Shown here piece after piece: positions 1 to 9,410 of a stretch of 64,000 nt of DNA. The stretch comes from Polynucleobacter sp. 71A-WALBACH. GTDB taxonomy: Bacteria > Pseudomonadota > Gammaproteobacteria > Burkholderiales > Burkholderiaceae. The stretch spans positions 1,425,341-1,489,340 of the forward strand of contig NZ_JACVOP010000001.1 in NCBI RefSeq assembly GCF_018882365.1, read 5' to 3'. The translations under genes and the position numbers were made by a program. Under the pieces are notes generated by a model. The model did not search any database and was not told the origin of the DNA. It was given only the letters and a program-made list of their open reading frames with translations. Numbering within the stretch: the stretch's first letter is position 1; every line of letters begins with the position of its first letter.

Positions 1-488
<488 letters not shown>

Positions 489-497
489 TTATCTCTT

Positions 498-1358
498 ATG
501 ATATGGGCGATGCGCTTTATTCAGAATCCTCAATTATGGCTCTCTCTTGGAAAAGAGATCTGGGAGCGCAATCGCGGTCAGAATCTCAAGCAAGTAGCTG
601 CTAGTTTGGCTTTTACGACCACACTTGCCTTGGTGCCCATGCTAACTGTGGCCTCCATCCTGATAGGCTATCTACCCAGCGTGGTGCGAATTAAGTATGC
701 CTTTCAGGCTTGGTTGCTCGATACCTATATGCCCGGCGGATTAAATCAGCAGGTCTTTAATTATTTAGATCAATTTTCAGCTCAGGCCAAGGGTCTGACC
801 TTAATTGGTTTGCTTGGTCTGGTCATTACGACGATCATGACAATGGCAGTCATTGAGAGTGCTTTTAATCAGATCTTTCGTGTTACTCAGAGAAGACCCA
901 TTCTGAAGAAAGTGGCGATCTACTCTGCCGCAACGATATTGGGTCCAATTTTGCTGGGTGTCGGAACTTACTTGAGTGGTCTTTTATTTAGTGCGGCTGA
1001 GGGCTGGACAGAAAACTTAAGCTTTGGTTTGGGATTTGTTGCTACGGTAGTACCGGTGCTTCTGGCAATGTCCGTATTCTCGGTGGCCTACAAAATACTT
1101 CCTTATGCTCAAATTCAGTGGCGTGATGCGTTGAGTGGGGCCTTCTTTGCGGCCCTTACTTTTGAGCTGATGAAGTTTGGCTTTGGCCTCTTTTTAACGA
1201 ATGTGGCCTTTTATAAAACAGTCTACGGCGCCTTTGCTATTTTCCCCTTGGCGCTCATTTGGATTTACCTGACCTGGTGGATTACCTTGGCTGGAGCGGT
1301 TCTGGTTGCCAACCTGCCAAGTATTCGGAGTGGGGTGGTTAGGGTTATTCGTTACTGA
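498..1358 (+). CDS. YihY/BrkB family inner-membrane protein
   Basis: Polytopic membrane protein of the YihY/BrkB (formerly 'RNase BN') family, about 286 residues. The family block RGQNLKQVAASLAFTTTLAL near the N-terminus is followed by about six hydrophobic segments, and a conserved WxxxxxGAxxxA pattern stands near the C-terminus (WWITLAGAVLVANL). Function is unknown in general; the old RNase BN label is wrong for this family, and a BrkB link to serum resistance is known only in Bordetella. The frame is also open from a TTG at 471, but that would overlap wrbA; ATG at 498 or 510 is more likely, and neither has a clear ribosome binding site. Confidence 0.85.
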   Translation: MIWAMRFIQNPQLWLSLGKEIWERNRGQNLKQVAASLAFTTTLALVPMLTVASILIGYLPSVVRIKYAFQAWLLDTYMPGGLNQQVFNYLDQFSAQAKGLTLIGLLGLVITTIMTMAVIESAFNQIFRVTQRRPILKKVAIYSAATILGPILLGVGTYLSGLLFSAAEGWTENLSFGLGFVATVVPVLLAMSVFSVAYKILPYAQIQWRDALSGAFFAALTFELMKFGFGLFLTNVAFYKTVYGAFAIFPLALIWIYLTWWITLAGAVLVANLPSIRSGVVRVIRY

Positions 1359-1375
1359 AATATCTCATTTCACCC

Positions 1376-1404
1376 TTGATTCTGTATGGGCTTGAGAATA
1401 TATT
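1376..1404 (+). promoter_or_regulatory. Sigma-70-like promoter of the CBS-domain gene
   Basis: TTGATT at 1376-1381 and TATATT at 1399-1404 are separated by exactly 17 bp, close to the TTGACA/TATAAT consensus, and lie 31 bp upstream of the CBS-domain start. The gap between the YihY gene and this gene contains no terminator-like hairpin with a T run, so read-through from YihY is also possible. Confidence 0.55.
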
Positions 1405-1435
1405 GTTCCTATAAGAACTGATTGCTGGAGACCAA

Positions 1436-1891
1436 ATGAAAGTTTGTGACATTTTGCGTGTAAAGGGGAGCACACTATTTACAGTGGCCCCAGAGACTGC
1501 CTTACAAACTGCCGTCTTGGTAATGAGTGAGCACGATATAGGCTCTTTGGTGGTGATGGAGTACGACAAGCTTGTGGGCATCCTGACATTCCGTGAGGTG
1601 ATTGCGGCTTTAGCCAAACACCACGGTAAATTGGACGATCTTAAGGTGAAGAGCGTGATGAATGCCAAGCCGCTGACCTGCAATATGGAAACTGAGATTG
1701 ATGAAGTGCGTCGGATGATGCTTGTCGATCATGCCCGCTATCTCCCGGTAATTGATCAAAAGATGCTGATGGGTGTGATTTCTTTCTACGATGTGGCTAA
1801 ATCCGTGGTTGAGGCTCAAGACTTCGAAAACACCATGCTCAAGGCCTATATCCGCGACTGGCCTGAAGAGGCTGAAAAGACATCCTCCTAA
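1436..1891 (+). CDS. CBS-domain pair protein
   Basis: Stand-alone cytoplasmic protein of 151 residues made of two CBS domains (about 8-62 and 72-128). Such pairs (Bateman modules) bind adenine nucleotides or S-adenosyl ligands and regulate partner proteins. Visible CBS signatures are DIGSLVVMEYDKLVGILTFR in the first domain and ARYLPVIDQKMLMGVISFYD in the second. There is no attached catalytic or channel domain, so the partner is unknown. A GGAGA ribosome binding site sits 7 bp before the ATG, and a good sigma-70 promoter lies upstream. The next gene, aroC, follows after 42 bp. Confidence 0.9.
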   Translation: MKVCDILRVKGSTLFTVAPETALQTAVLVMSEHDIGSLVVMEYDKLVGILTFREVIAALAKHHGKLDDLKVKSVMNAKPLTCNMETEIDEVRRMMLVDHARYLPVIDQKMLMGVISFYDVAKSVVEAQDFENTMLKAYIRDWPEEAEKTSS

Positions 1892-1933
1892 GTAGCTTAG
1901 CCTGATAGTCCTGACAAATGACATAATGTCGAT

Positions 1934-3049
1934 ATGTCAGGAAATACATTAGGCCTTCTCTTTACTGTCACCACTTTTGGTGAATCCCATGGTCCCGCGA
2001 TTGGCGCTGTTGTGGATGGTTGCCCTCCAGGAATGTCTTTATGTGAAGCGGATTTGCAGATTGATTTGGATCGTCGCAAGCCGGGAACTTCGCGTCATGT
2101 AACTCAACGTCAAGAGGCTGACAAGGTTGAAATTCTGTCTGGGGTTTATGAGGGCAAAACGACTGGTGCGCCAATTGGCTTGTTAATTCGAAATACTGAT
2201 CAACGCAGTCAAGATTACGGCAATATCCTGCAAACATTTAGACCAGGCCACGCTGACTATGCCTATCAATATAAATATGGTTTACGTGATCCTCGCGGTG
2301 GTGGACGCTCTTCAGCAAGATTGACTGCGCCAGTAGTAGCGGCAGCAGCGATTGCCAAGAAGTGGCTTAAAGAACAATATGGCACCGAGTTTTATGGCTA
2401 TATGAGTCAGCTTGGTGAAATTGAAATTCCATTTCAAGATGCGTCGTTGATCGAGAGCAATCCTTTCTTTGCTGCGAACGCCGATATCGTGCCTCAGTTA
2501 GAAACTTACATGGATTCACTGCGCAAAGCAGGGGATTCTTGTGGGGCAAAGATTGAAGTGCGTGCTCGCAATGTTCCGGTTGGACTTGGCGAGCCTTTAT
2601 TTGATAAGTTGGATGCTGATATCGCGCATGCCATGATGGGTATCAATGCTGTGAAGGGTGTTGAGATCGGCGCCGGTTTTAAGTCGGTGGCGCAACGCGG
2701 TAGCGAGCATGGCGATGAGCTTCATCCTGATGGCTTTGCTAGCAACAATGCCGGCGGCACCTTGGGTGGCATTAGTAGCGGTCAAGATTTGCGCGTTTCG
2801 ATTGCAATCAAGCCAACCTCTAGCATCCTGAGCCCAAAAGAATCCATTGATTTGGATGGTAAGCCCATCACTGTGCAAACCAAAGGCCGTCATGATCCTT
2901 GTGTCGGCATTCGGGCAACGCCAATTGCTGAGGCGATGTTGGCTTTAGTGTTGATTGATCATGCTTTGCGTCATCGTGCTCAATGTGGCGACGTTCAGCA
3001 TGCTGTTCCGCCGATACCGGCTGCACGTCCTGGCTCTCAAACTGACTAA
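1934..3049 (+). CDS. aroC: Chorismate synthase
   Basis: Final enzyme of the shikimate pathway: converts 5-enolpyruvylshikimate-3-phosphate to chorismate using reduced FMN. The 371 residues match the usual 350-390. All three family signatures are visible: [19 protein letters not shown] near residue 16, [17 protein letters not shown] near 116, and [17 protein letters not shown] near 320. The C-terminal tail of about 20 residues is Pro/Ala-rich and variable in the family. The start ATG gives the typical MSGNTLG N-terminus. It is followed after 27 bp by an MFS gene on the same strand. Confidence 0.97.
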   Translation: MSGNTLGLLFTVTTFGESHGPAIGAVVDGCPPGMSLCEADLQIDLDRRKPGTSRHVTQRQEADKVEILSGVYEGKTTGAPIGLLIRNTDQRSQDYGNILQTFRPGHADYAYQYKYGLRDPRGGGRSSARLTAPVVAAAAIAKKWLKEQYGTEFYGYMSQLGEIEIPFQDASLIESNPFFAANADIVPQLETYMDSLRKAGDSCGAKIEVRARNVPVGLGEPLFDKLDADIAHAMMGINAVKGVEIGAGFKSVAQRGSEHGDELHPDGFASNNAGGTLGGISSGQDLRVSIAIKPTSSILSPKESIDLDGKPITVQTKGRHDPCVGIRATPIAEAMLALVLIDHALRHRAQCGDVQHAVPPIPAARPGSQTD

Positions 3050-3076
3050 TTCAATAATGGGTCTAAGAAAAAGAAA

Positions 3077-4234
3077 ATGACACCTTCAGTGCGTTGGGCC
3101 TTCGGGTCCTTTTTCTTTTTATATTTTGCTTATGTTGGCTTAGTTTCTCCTTACGCCAGCCTCTTTTTTCTGGATCGTGGCTTTAGCGTGATTGAGATCG
3201 CGGTCTTAATGTCGATGCTACAAATTACGCGAATAGTGGGGCCATTCTCCTGGGGATGGTTATCTGACTACCTATCGGATCGTATTGGCATCATTCGCTT
3301 CTGCGCTTGCTTAGCAGCAGTCACTTTTTTATGCATCTTTTTTCTGCATAGTTATATTGCGTTTTTCGTTTGGATGTTTGTACTGCACACCATCTTAAGC
3401 AGCCTAATGCCTTTGGGTGAGTCGGCTACAGTGCATGCCTTATTTAAAGATAATTCATTTGATAAACGTTATGGCCGCTTACGTTTATGGGGCTCCATTG
3501 GATTTATCGTGATGGTCTTGTTTGCTGGTGAGCTGTTTCAACGTAAAGGTATTGAGCTTTATCCTATTGTGGGCGCGGTGATTCTCACCTTCTTGGCATT
3601 AATTACTTTTCGCTTGCACGAGCCCAAGATGGAGCGTCGCAAGATGGTCAAGGGCGAACTCCTCATTGTTCTGTTTAATCCTGATGTGCGTTGGTTCTTG
3701 CTATCCGGATTTTTCATGATCTTTGCGCATGCCGCTTTATATGTTTTTTATTCACTCTACTTAGCTGATCTAGGCTACGACAAACTGCAGATTGGTTTGT
3801 TCTGGGCTTTGGGTGTGATGGCTGAAGTCATCTTCTTTTATTTCCAGAGCAAAGTGTTGAGTCGCTTGGATGCTGAGATTGTTTTGCAAATTGCGTTTGG
3901 TATCGGCGTATTTCGGTTTATCTTGATCGCCTTCTTCCCAGTGACTTGGGTGTTGATTTTGGCTCAACTTATGCACGCTGGTACTTTTGGTGCTCACCAT
4001 AGTGCCGCTACCAAGTTATTGCAACGCTGGTTTACTGGCCCACTGCAGGCGCGAGGCCAGGCTTTGATGGCAACAGTGTCTTATGGCTTAGGTGGAACGC
4101 TCGGTGGTTTAGTTGCTGGCTGGCTTTGGGAAGCAACTCAGCCCCGCAATGTGTTCGTAATGTCGGCTTTAGCCTGTGGTCTAGCGGGTATGGCGATTGG
4201 GAAACTGCGTCCTCGTCGCTACCCAGCTAGATAG
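3077..4234 (+). CDS. MFS permease (MFS_1-like/PPP family type)
   Basis: Major facilitator superfamily transporter of 385 residues with about 12 hydrophobic segments. The N-terminal half carries the loop 2-3 pattern SWGWLSDYLSDRIG, a version of the MFS GxxxDRxGxR motif, and FDKRYGRLRLWGSIGF at the start of the second repeat block, as in the 3-phenylpropionate permease-like (MFS_1_like) group. The substrate cannot be read from sequence. Spacing to aroC (27 bp, no terminator) suggests co-transcription; the gene is convergent with the ETF-QO gene, 15 bp away. Confidence 0.85.
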   Translation: MTPSVRWAFGSFFFLYFAYVGLVSPYASLFFLDRGFSVIEIAVLMSMLQITRIVGPFSWGWLSDYLSDRIGIIRFCACLAAVTFLCIFFLHSYIAFFVWMFVLHTILSSLMPLGESATVHALFKDNSFDKRYGRLRLWGSIGFIVMVLFAGELFQRKGIELYPIVGAVILTFLALITFRLHEPKMERRKMVKGELLIVLFNPDVRWFLLSGFFMIFAHAALYVFYSLYLADLGYDKLQIGLFWALGVMAEVIFFYFQSKVLSRLDAEIVLQIAFGIGVFRFILIAFFPVTWVLILAQLMHAGTFGAHHSAATKLLQRWFTGPLQARGQALMATVSYGLGGTLGGLVAGWLWEATQPRNVFVMSALACGLAGMAIGKLRPRRYPAR

Positions 4235-4249
4235 TTGACTCAATACCCT

Positions 4250-5920
4250 TTACATTGATCCATAGTTAGGGCCACCACCACCTTCAGGGGTGATCCAAAC
4301 AATGTTTTGACTCGGATCTTTGATATCACAAGTCTTGCAATGTACGCAGTTTTGCGAATTGATTTGTAGCTGTGGTTGACCATCTTTTTCCACGTACTCA
4401 TAAACACCAGCAGGGCAGTAACGTTGCTCAGGACCTGCGTAGGTTTTGAGATTCAAGCTCACGGGTACTGATGCGTCTTTCAAGGTGAGATGAATGGGTT
4501 GATTCTCAGCATGATTGGTGTTGGAGATAAATACTGAAGAGAGGCGATCAAACGTAATCTTGCCATCTGGCTTTGGATAGTTGATTGGCTGATGCTGTGC
4601 TGCGGGCTCTAGACATTCGTGATCTGCATGCTTTAAATGAATCGTCCACGGCATATTGCCGCCTAAGATTTTTTGCTCAAGACCAACCATGATAGTGCCG
4701 AGATAAAGTCCTTTGGACATCCACGGCTTAAAGTTACGCGCTTGACTTAGCTCGGTATGGAGCCAGCTATTTTTAAAGGCGCTTGGGTAAGCAGCCAATA
4801 CATCAGCCGAACGATTTTCAGCAAGTGCGGAAACCGCTGCTTCAGCTGCGAGCATGCCAGTCTTAATGGCAGCATGACTTCCTTTAATACGCGATGCATT
4901 CAAGAAGCCAGCATCACAACCAATTAATGCGCCACCAGGGAATACGGTTTTGGGCAGGCTATTTAAGCCTCCTGCAGTCAGGGCTCGAGCACCATAGGCA
5001 ATGCGCTTGCCACCTTCAAAAGTTTCTCGGATCTTTGGATGTAATTTGTACCGTTGGAATTCTTCGAAAGGTGAGAGGTAAGGGTTCTTATATGAAAGAC
5101 CCACTACCAGACCTACTGCAACTTTGTTGTCACCCAAGTGATACAGGAAAGAGCCGCCATAGGTATCGCTTTCTAATGGCCAGCCTGCGGTGTGAACAAC
5201 CAGTCCAGGCTTGCTCTTGGAGGGTTCAACTTCCCATAGTTCTTTGATGCCGATGCCATAGCTTTGTGGGTCAGCATCTTTATCTAGCGCAAACTTGGCA
5301 ATCAGTTGTTTTCCTAAATGGCCGCGGGAACCTTCTGCGAATAAGGTGTACTTGGCGCGTAATTCCATGCCCAGTTGAAATTGATCGGTAGGTTGACCTT
5401 CTTTATCCAAACCCATTGCGCCAGTAATGACGCCACAAACCGCACCTTCTTCGTTGTAAAGAATTTCCGCAGCAGGGAAGCCTGGGAAAATTTCTACACC
5501 CAGATTCTCAGCTTGCTGACCAAGCCAGCGAGTCACATTGGCCAGGCTAACGATGAAGTTGCCTTCATTCTTAAAGCAATGGGGCAGCATCCAATTGGGA
5601 ACTTGAAATGAGCTATCTTTTGTAAGAAATAAAAATTGATCCTGACTTACTTCAGTCTCGAGGGGTGCGCCCAATTCTTTCCAGTTGGGAAAGAGTTCTG
5701 TGAGTGCTTTTGGATCCATGACCGCGCCAGAAAGGATATGCGCGCCCACTTCGGATCCCTTTTCGAGAACACAGACGCTAATCTCTTTGCCTGACTCGTT
5801 GGCCAGTTGTTTTGCTTTAATAGCTGCCGATAACCCTGCAGGACCTCCTCCAACGATGACTAGGTCATAGTCCATAGATTCTCTTGGTCCAAACTGTTCG
5901 AGTAATTCCTGGGCAGTCAT
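4250..5920 (-). CDS. Electron transfer flavoprotein-ubiquinone oxidoreductase
   Basis: Inner-membrane-associated enzyme that takes electrons from ETF (fed by acyl-CoA and other flavin dehydrogenases) to the ubiquinone pool. Length is 556 residues, as usual. The N-terminal FAD-binding dinucleotide fold is at about 18-40 (DYDLVIVGGGPAGLSAAI). The 4Fe-4S domain is at the C-terminus, with cysteines in CPAGVYEY and NCVHCKTCDIKDPSQN. The neighbouring CoA-transferase genes on the other strand fit a fatty/organic acid oxidation setting. The ETF subunits themselves are not in this window. Confidence 0.96.
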   Translation of the reverse strand: MTAQELLEQFGPRESMDYDLVIVGGGPAGLSAAIKAKQLANESGKEISVCVLEKGSEVGAHILSGAVMDPKALTELFPNWKELGAPLETEVSQDQFLFLTKDSSFQVPNWMLPHCFKNEGNFIVSLANVTRWLGQQAENLGVEIFPGFPAAEILYNEEGAVCGVITGAMGLDKEGQPTDQFQLGMELRAKYTLFAEGSRGHLGKQLIAKFALDKDADPQSYGIGIKELWEVEPSKSKPGLVVHTAGWPLESDTYGGSFLYHLGDNKVAVGLVVGLSYKNPYLSPFEEFQRYKLHPKIRETFEGGKRIAYGARALTAGGLNSLPKTVFPGGALIGCDAGFLNASRIKGSHAAIKTGMLAAEAAVSALAENRSADVLAAYPSAFKNSWLHTELSQARNFKPWMSKGLYLGTIMVGLEQKILGGNMPWTIHLKHADHECLEPAAQHQPINYPKPDGKITFDRLSSVFISNTNHAENQPIHLTLKDASVPVSLNLKTYAGPEQRYCPAGVYEYVEKDGQPQLQINSQNCVHCKTCDIKDPSQNIVWITPEGGGGPNYGSM

Positions 5921-6074
5921 TTCATATCTCCGACATTACATAAAAATAGGGTGATAAAGAGATTTTTAGCATTTATGCCATTTATCAAGCTTTAACCCAC
6001 AACTATAGTTTAGTTCTAAGCCAGAAATGCTAGGTTAGCGCCCATTCCCAACAGCTTAAGGAGGCTAAAGCGTT

Positions 6075-6125
6075 ATGATTGCTTTTTTACCCTTTTTGGC
6101 AATATTAGGACGAATTTATGAATAA
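6075..6125 (+). CDS. Possible 16-codon leader ORF upstream of scoA
   Basis: A short open frame, [16 protein letters not shown], begins at ATG 6075 and has AAGGAGG 10 bp upstream, a stronger Shine-Dalgarno match than that of scoA itself. Its stop codon overlaps the scoA start by 8 bases (6118-6125), an arrangement typical of translational coupling. The peptide is hydrophobic and has no run of regulatory codons, so attenuation is not suggested. It could equally be chance, with AAGGAGG unused. No homology is claimed. Confidence 0.3.
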   Translation: MIAFLPFLAILGRIYE

Positions 6126-6816
6126 AACTTACCCATCAGCTGTAGATGCCCTACGGGATATCTTGAAAGATGGCCAGAAGCTCGCTGTTGGCGGTTTTGG
6201 TCTGTGTGGCATCCCTGAGGCACTGATTCAGGCTGTAAAGGATCTTGGTGCGCAAAATCTAACGGCAATTGCGAATAATGCTGGGGTAGATGGCTTTGGT
6301 TTGGGTTTGCTTTTGAACTCAAGACAGGTTAAGAAGATGGTCGCATCCTATGTGGGTGAAAACAAAGAATTTGAGCGTCAATTTTTAGCTGGTGAGCTTG
6401 AGCTGGAATTTACACCGCAAGGAACTTTGGCAGAGAAGCTCCGAGCTGGCGGCTGCGGCATTCCTGCTTTTTATACCAAAACAGGCGTGGGTACTTTGGT
6501 TGCTGAGGGTAAAGAAGAAAAAGAATTTGATGGCGAGAAATACATCATGGAGCGTTCAATCGTTTCTGATATCTCCCTCGTGAAAGCATGGAAAGCTGAT
6601 AAATCTGGGAATTTGGTATATCGCTATACCGCTCGTAACTTCAATCCAGTAGTTGCAATGGCTGGCAAGATCACTGTTGCTGAGGTCGAAGAGATTGTAG
6701 AGAACGGGGAATTAGATCCGGATCAGATTCACACGCCAGGAATCTACGTTCATCGCCTGGTGCTCAACACATCGCCTGAGAAGCGTATTGAGCAACGCAC
6801 TTTATCAGCCGCTTAA
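6118..6816 (+). CDS. scoA: 3-oxoacid CoA-transferase subunit A
   Basis: Alpha subunit of a succinyl-CoA:3-oxoacid (acetoacetate) CoA-transferase, moving CoA between succinyl-CoA or acetyl-CoA and a 3-keto acid in ketone-body or 3-oxoadipate-type catabolism. The 232 residues carry the CoA-transferase family signature [12 protein letters not shown] near residue 24 and the GYxxGFFTxxGVGT-like block [20 protein letters not shown]. Subunit B follows 40 bp downstream, giving the heterodimer. AGGA lies 8 bp before the ATG. Succinyl-CoA/acetoacetate specificity is the best guess by similarity; 3-oxoadipate cannot be excluded. Confidence 0.92.
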   Translation: MNKTYPSAVDALRDILKDGQKLAVGGFGLCGIPEALIQAVKDLGAQNLTAIANNAGVDGFGLGLLLNSRQVKKMVASYVGENKEFERQFLAGELELEFTPQGTLAEKLRAGGCGIPAFYTKTGVGTLVAEGKEEKEFDGEKYIMERSIVSDISLVKAWKADKSGNLVYRYTARNFNPVVAMAGKITVAEVEEIVENGELDPDQIHTPGIYVHRLVLNTSPEKRIEQRTLSAA

Positions 6817-6856
6817 CTAGCGCAACTTACCGAACAGAATACTTAGGAAGATCGAT

Positions 6857-7507
6857 ATGCCTTGGAATAGAGATGAGATGGCAGCACGCGCTGCTAAAGA
6901 ATTAAAGGATGGTTACTACGTGAATTTGGGTATTGGTATGCCAACAATGGTAGCCAATCATGTGCCCGAAGGAATGGAAGTGTGGCTGCAGTCCGAAAAT
7001 GGTTTATTGGGTATTGGCCCATTCCCAACCGAAGAAACGATTGATGCCGATTTAATTAATGCGGGCAAGCAAACAGTTACCACTTTGCCAGGTTCCTCAA
7101 TCTTTTCTTCTGCGGATTCATTTGGAATGATTCGTGGCGGGAAAATCAATATTGCCATTTTGGGTGCAATGCAGGTGAGCGAGCATGGTGACTTAGCTAA
7201 CTGGATGATCCCTGGAAAGATGGTAAAGGGCATGGGCGGCGCCATGGATTTGGTTGCTGGTGTTAAACATGTCGTTGTGTTGATGGAACACGTTGCCAAG
7301 AAGAAGGATGGCACCGAAGAAATCAAGATCCTTCCTAAGTGCACTTTGCCTTTAACTGGTGTGGGTGTCATTAGCCGCATAATTACGGATCTGTGTGTAC
7401 TCGATATCACCCCCAAGGGCTTGAAGTTGGTCGAGTTAGCTCCTGGCGTGACTAAGGAAGAGGTAGTGTCTAAAACGGGTGCCCCTGTCGACACTACAGG
7501 CTTCTAA
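6857..7507 (+). CDS. scoB: 3-oxoacid CoA-transferase subunit B
   Basis: Beta subunit of the same CoA-transferase, 216 residues. It has the catalytic glutamate block [12 protein letters not shown] near residue 45, where Glu forms the CoA thioester, and the C-terminal block [21 protein letters not shown]. The start ATG gives [16 protein letters not shown], the usual N-terminus of SCOT-B proteins. It ends in a terminator-like hairpin 24 bp after the stop, so scoA-scoB looks like a complete two-gene operon. Confidence 0.94.
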   Translation: MPWNRDEMAARAAKELKDGYYVNLGIGMPTMVANHVPEGMEVWLQSENGLLGIGPFPTEETIDADLINAGKQTVTTLPGSSIFSSADSFGMIRGGKINIAILGAMQVSEHGDLANWMIPGKMVKGMGGAMDLVAGVKHVVVLMEHVAKKKDGTEEIKILPKCTLPLTGVGVISRIITDLCVLDITPKGLKLVELAPGVTKEEVVSKTGAPVDTTGF

Positions 7508-7530
7508 GTTTTGTCATTAATTGATGAAAT

Positions 7531-7555
7531 AATGGGGTCGTAATGACCCCATTTC
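7531..7555 (+). terminator. Terminator-like hairpin after scoB
   Basis: AATGGGGTC (7531-7539) and GACCCCATT (7545-7553) form a perfect 9-bp stem with a 5-nt loop. The T tract after it is short and interrupted (ATTTCCATTTC), so termination may be partial and some transcription may reach the next gene. Confidence 0.6.
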
Positions 7556-7574
7556 CATTTCTAGGGATTTCTTT

Positions 7575-9395
7575 ATGAATGCAGTTGATCACTCACTACA
7601 TGCCCACAAGAAGGGCGATGCCAAGCATTCCCATAGCAAGGAAGTCTCCAATCAGAATCTATTGCTGATTGCCTTAGTTCTGACCTTGGGATTTTCTGGT
7701 GTAGAGGCTGCGGCCGCTTACTTTGCTGGATCGCTTGCCTTAATTTCTGATGCAGGTCATATGGTGACCGATGCGGCAGCATTGGGCTTAGCGCTCTTGG
7801 CGCAAATGATTGCCAGAAGACCTCCATCACCAAAGCACTCCTTTGGCTTTGGCCGAGCAGAAGCGCTCGCTGCTTTTGTGAATGGTATCGCCATGCTGGC
7901 CTTGGTTGCTTGGATTGTTGGTGAAGCATTAACACGATTCTTTACCCCACACCAAGTCGATGGATTGACTGTAACCATCGTTGCGGCGGTTGGCTTGTTA
8001 ATGAATATTGTGGTTGCCTGGGTTCTATCGCATGACAAAAAGAGTGTCAATACCCGCGCTGCTTTAGTGCATGTGATGGGTGATCTCCTAGGTTCTGTAG
8101 GAGCATTGGCCGCTGGTCTGGTAATCCAATTTACTGGTTGGATGCCCATTGATGCCTTGCTCTCTATTTTCGTATCGCTATTGATTCTGAAATCTACTTT
8201 CTCCATCTTGCGTGAGTCTTATCATTTCTTGATGGAAGGCGTACCTCTCCATATTGATTATTTGGAAGTCGGTAGTGATTTAAAGAAAGTCTCTGGCGTA
8301 TTGGCAGTACATGATTTACATGTCTGGGAAATGACGCCTAGCTTCCCTGCGTTGATTGGTCATATTGAAATCGAGCACATGAGTGAGTGGCCGGAAATCA
8401 TGGCGCGTATCAATACGATGCTCTTGGATAAACATGGCATCGATCACGTGACATTGCAACCTGAAGTTGCGGGAATTGATGACGGGCATACACATAATGA
8501 GCATCTTCATAATGAGATTAAAAAATCGAATGTTGTTCATCAAGGTGATACTTTCTTCGTAACTTGCACCAGCCCTGACGGCTCGCATCGCATGGCTTAT
8601 CACGCCTGGGGAAATCCTGGCAATCCAAAGGTCTTGGTCTGTGTTCATGGCTTAACTCGCAGAGGAAGTGATTTCAGAACCCTCGCAGAAGCAATGAGTC
8701 AGGATTACTACGTCGTTTGTCCGGATGTAGTCGGTCGAGGCGACTCCGACCGCCTCAAAAATCCAATGCTCTATGCCGTTCCTCAATACGTTGCAGATAT
8801 GGCAAGCCTGATCAAACAGCTCGGTGTTTCACAAGTGGATTGGTTTGGTACCTCTATGGGCGGCCTGATTGGTATGGTCTATGCCTCAATGCCCAAGAAT
8901 CCAATTCGTCGAATGTTAATTAACGATGTTGGCCCCCGTATTGAGCCTGAGGCTATCAAACGTTTAGGTTCATATGTTGGGCAGCCATTTGTATTTAATA
9001 ATCGCGCTGATGCGCTAACCCGCTTAAATCAGATCTGTGCATCTTTTGGTAGCCACACGCCAGAAGAGTGGGAGATTTATAACGGTCCGATGCTGGTGCA
9101 AAAAGAGGGTCTTTGGGTAATGCACTACGACCCGGATATTTCAGTACCATTTGCCTCGGTTAATCCGATCATGGCAAAGGCTGGAGAGATGGCAATGTGG
9201 CATGCTTTTAAGCAAATCCATATCCCGATGCTGATTGTGCGTGGCGGTGAATCGGATTTGTTATCCGCTAAAACAGTAGCCGAGATGTGCAAGGTCAATC
9301 CTTACATTCGTAGTATTGAAATTCCAGGGGTGGGGCATGCACCCGCTTTTGTGAAGCCAGAACAAATCGCTTTAGCAAAAGAATTCTTTAGTTAA
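7575..9395 (+). CDS. Fusion: cation diffusion facilitator + alpha/beta hydrolase
   Basis: One uninterrupted 606-residue frame joins two enzymes. Residues about 25-300 are a CDF exporter of the CzcD/ZitB type: six membrane segments, zinc-site residues His62/Asp66 (GHMVTDA) and His166/Asp170 (HVMGD), and the cytoplasmic domain block VHDLHVWEM. Residues about 320-606 are an alpha/beta hydrolase with oxyanion block VHGL (357-360), nucleophile Ser427 in GTSMGG, probable acid Asp561 and His588 in GVGHAP. The linker (301-318) and N-tail are His-rich, as in zinc transporters. The CDF half should export Zn2+ or a similar ion across the inner membrane; the hydrolase half would face the cytoplasm. The hydrolase substrate is unknown. 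No stop, frameshift or internal ribosome binding site is obvious at the joint. Confidence 0.93.
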   Translation: MNAVDHSLHAHKKGDAKHSHSKEVSNQNLLLIALVLTLGFSGVEAAAAYFAGSLALISDAGHMVTDAAALGLALLAQMIARRPPSPKHSFGFGRAEALAAFVNGIAMLALVAWIVGEALTRFFTPHQVDGLTVTIVAAVGLLMNIVVAWVLSHDKKSVNTRAALVHVMGDLLGSVGALAAGLVIQFTGWMPIDALLSIFVSLLILKSTFSILRESYHFLMEGVPLHIDYLEVGSDLKKVSGVLAVHDLHVWEMTPSFPALIGHIEIEHMSEWPEIMARINTMLLDKHGIDHVTLQPEVAGIDDGHTHNEHLHNEIKKSNVVHQGDTFFVTCTSPDGSHRMAYHAWGNPGNPKVLVCVHGLTRRGSDFRTLAEAMSQDYYVVCPDVVGRGDSDRLKNPMLYAVPQYVADMASLIKQLGVSQVDWFGTSMGGLIGMVYASMPKNPIRRMLINDVGPRIEPEAIKRLGSYVGQPFVFNNRADALTRLNQICASFGSHTPEEWEIYNGPMLVQKEGLWVMHYDPDISVPFASVNPIMAKAGEMAMWHAFKQIHIPMLIVRGGESDLLSAKTVAEMCKVNPYIRSIEIPGVGHAPAFVKPEQIALAKEFFS

Positions 9396-9410
9396 GGATT
9401 TCGTTCGCTC

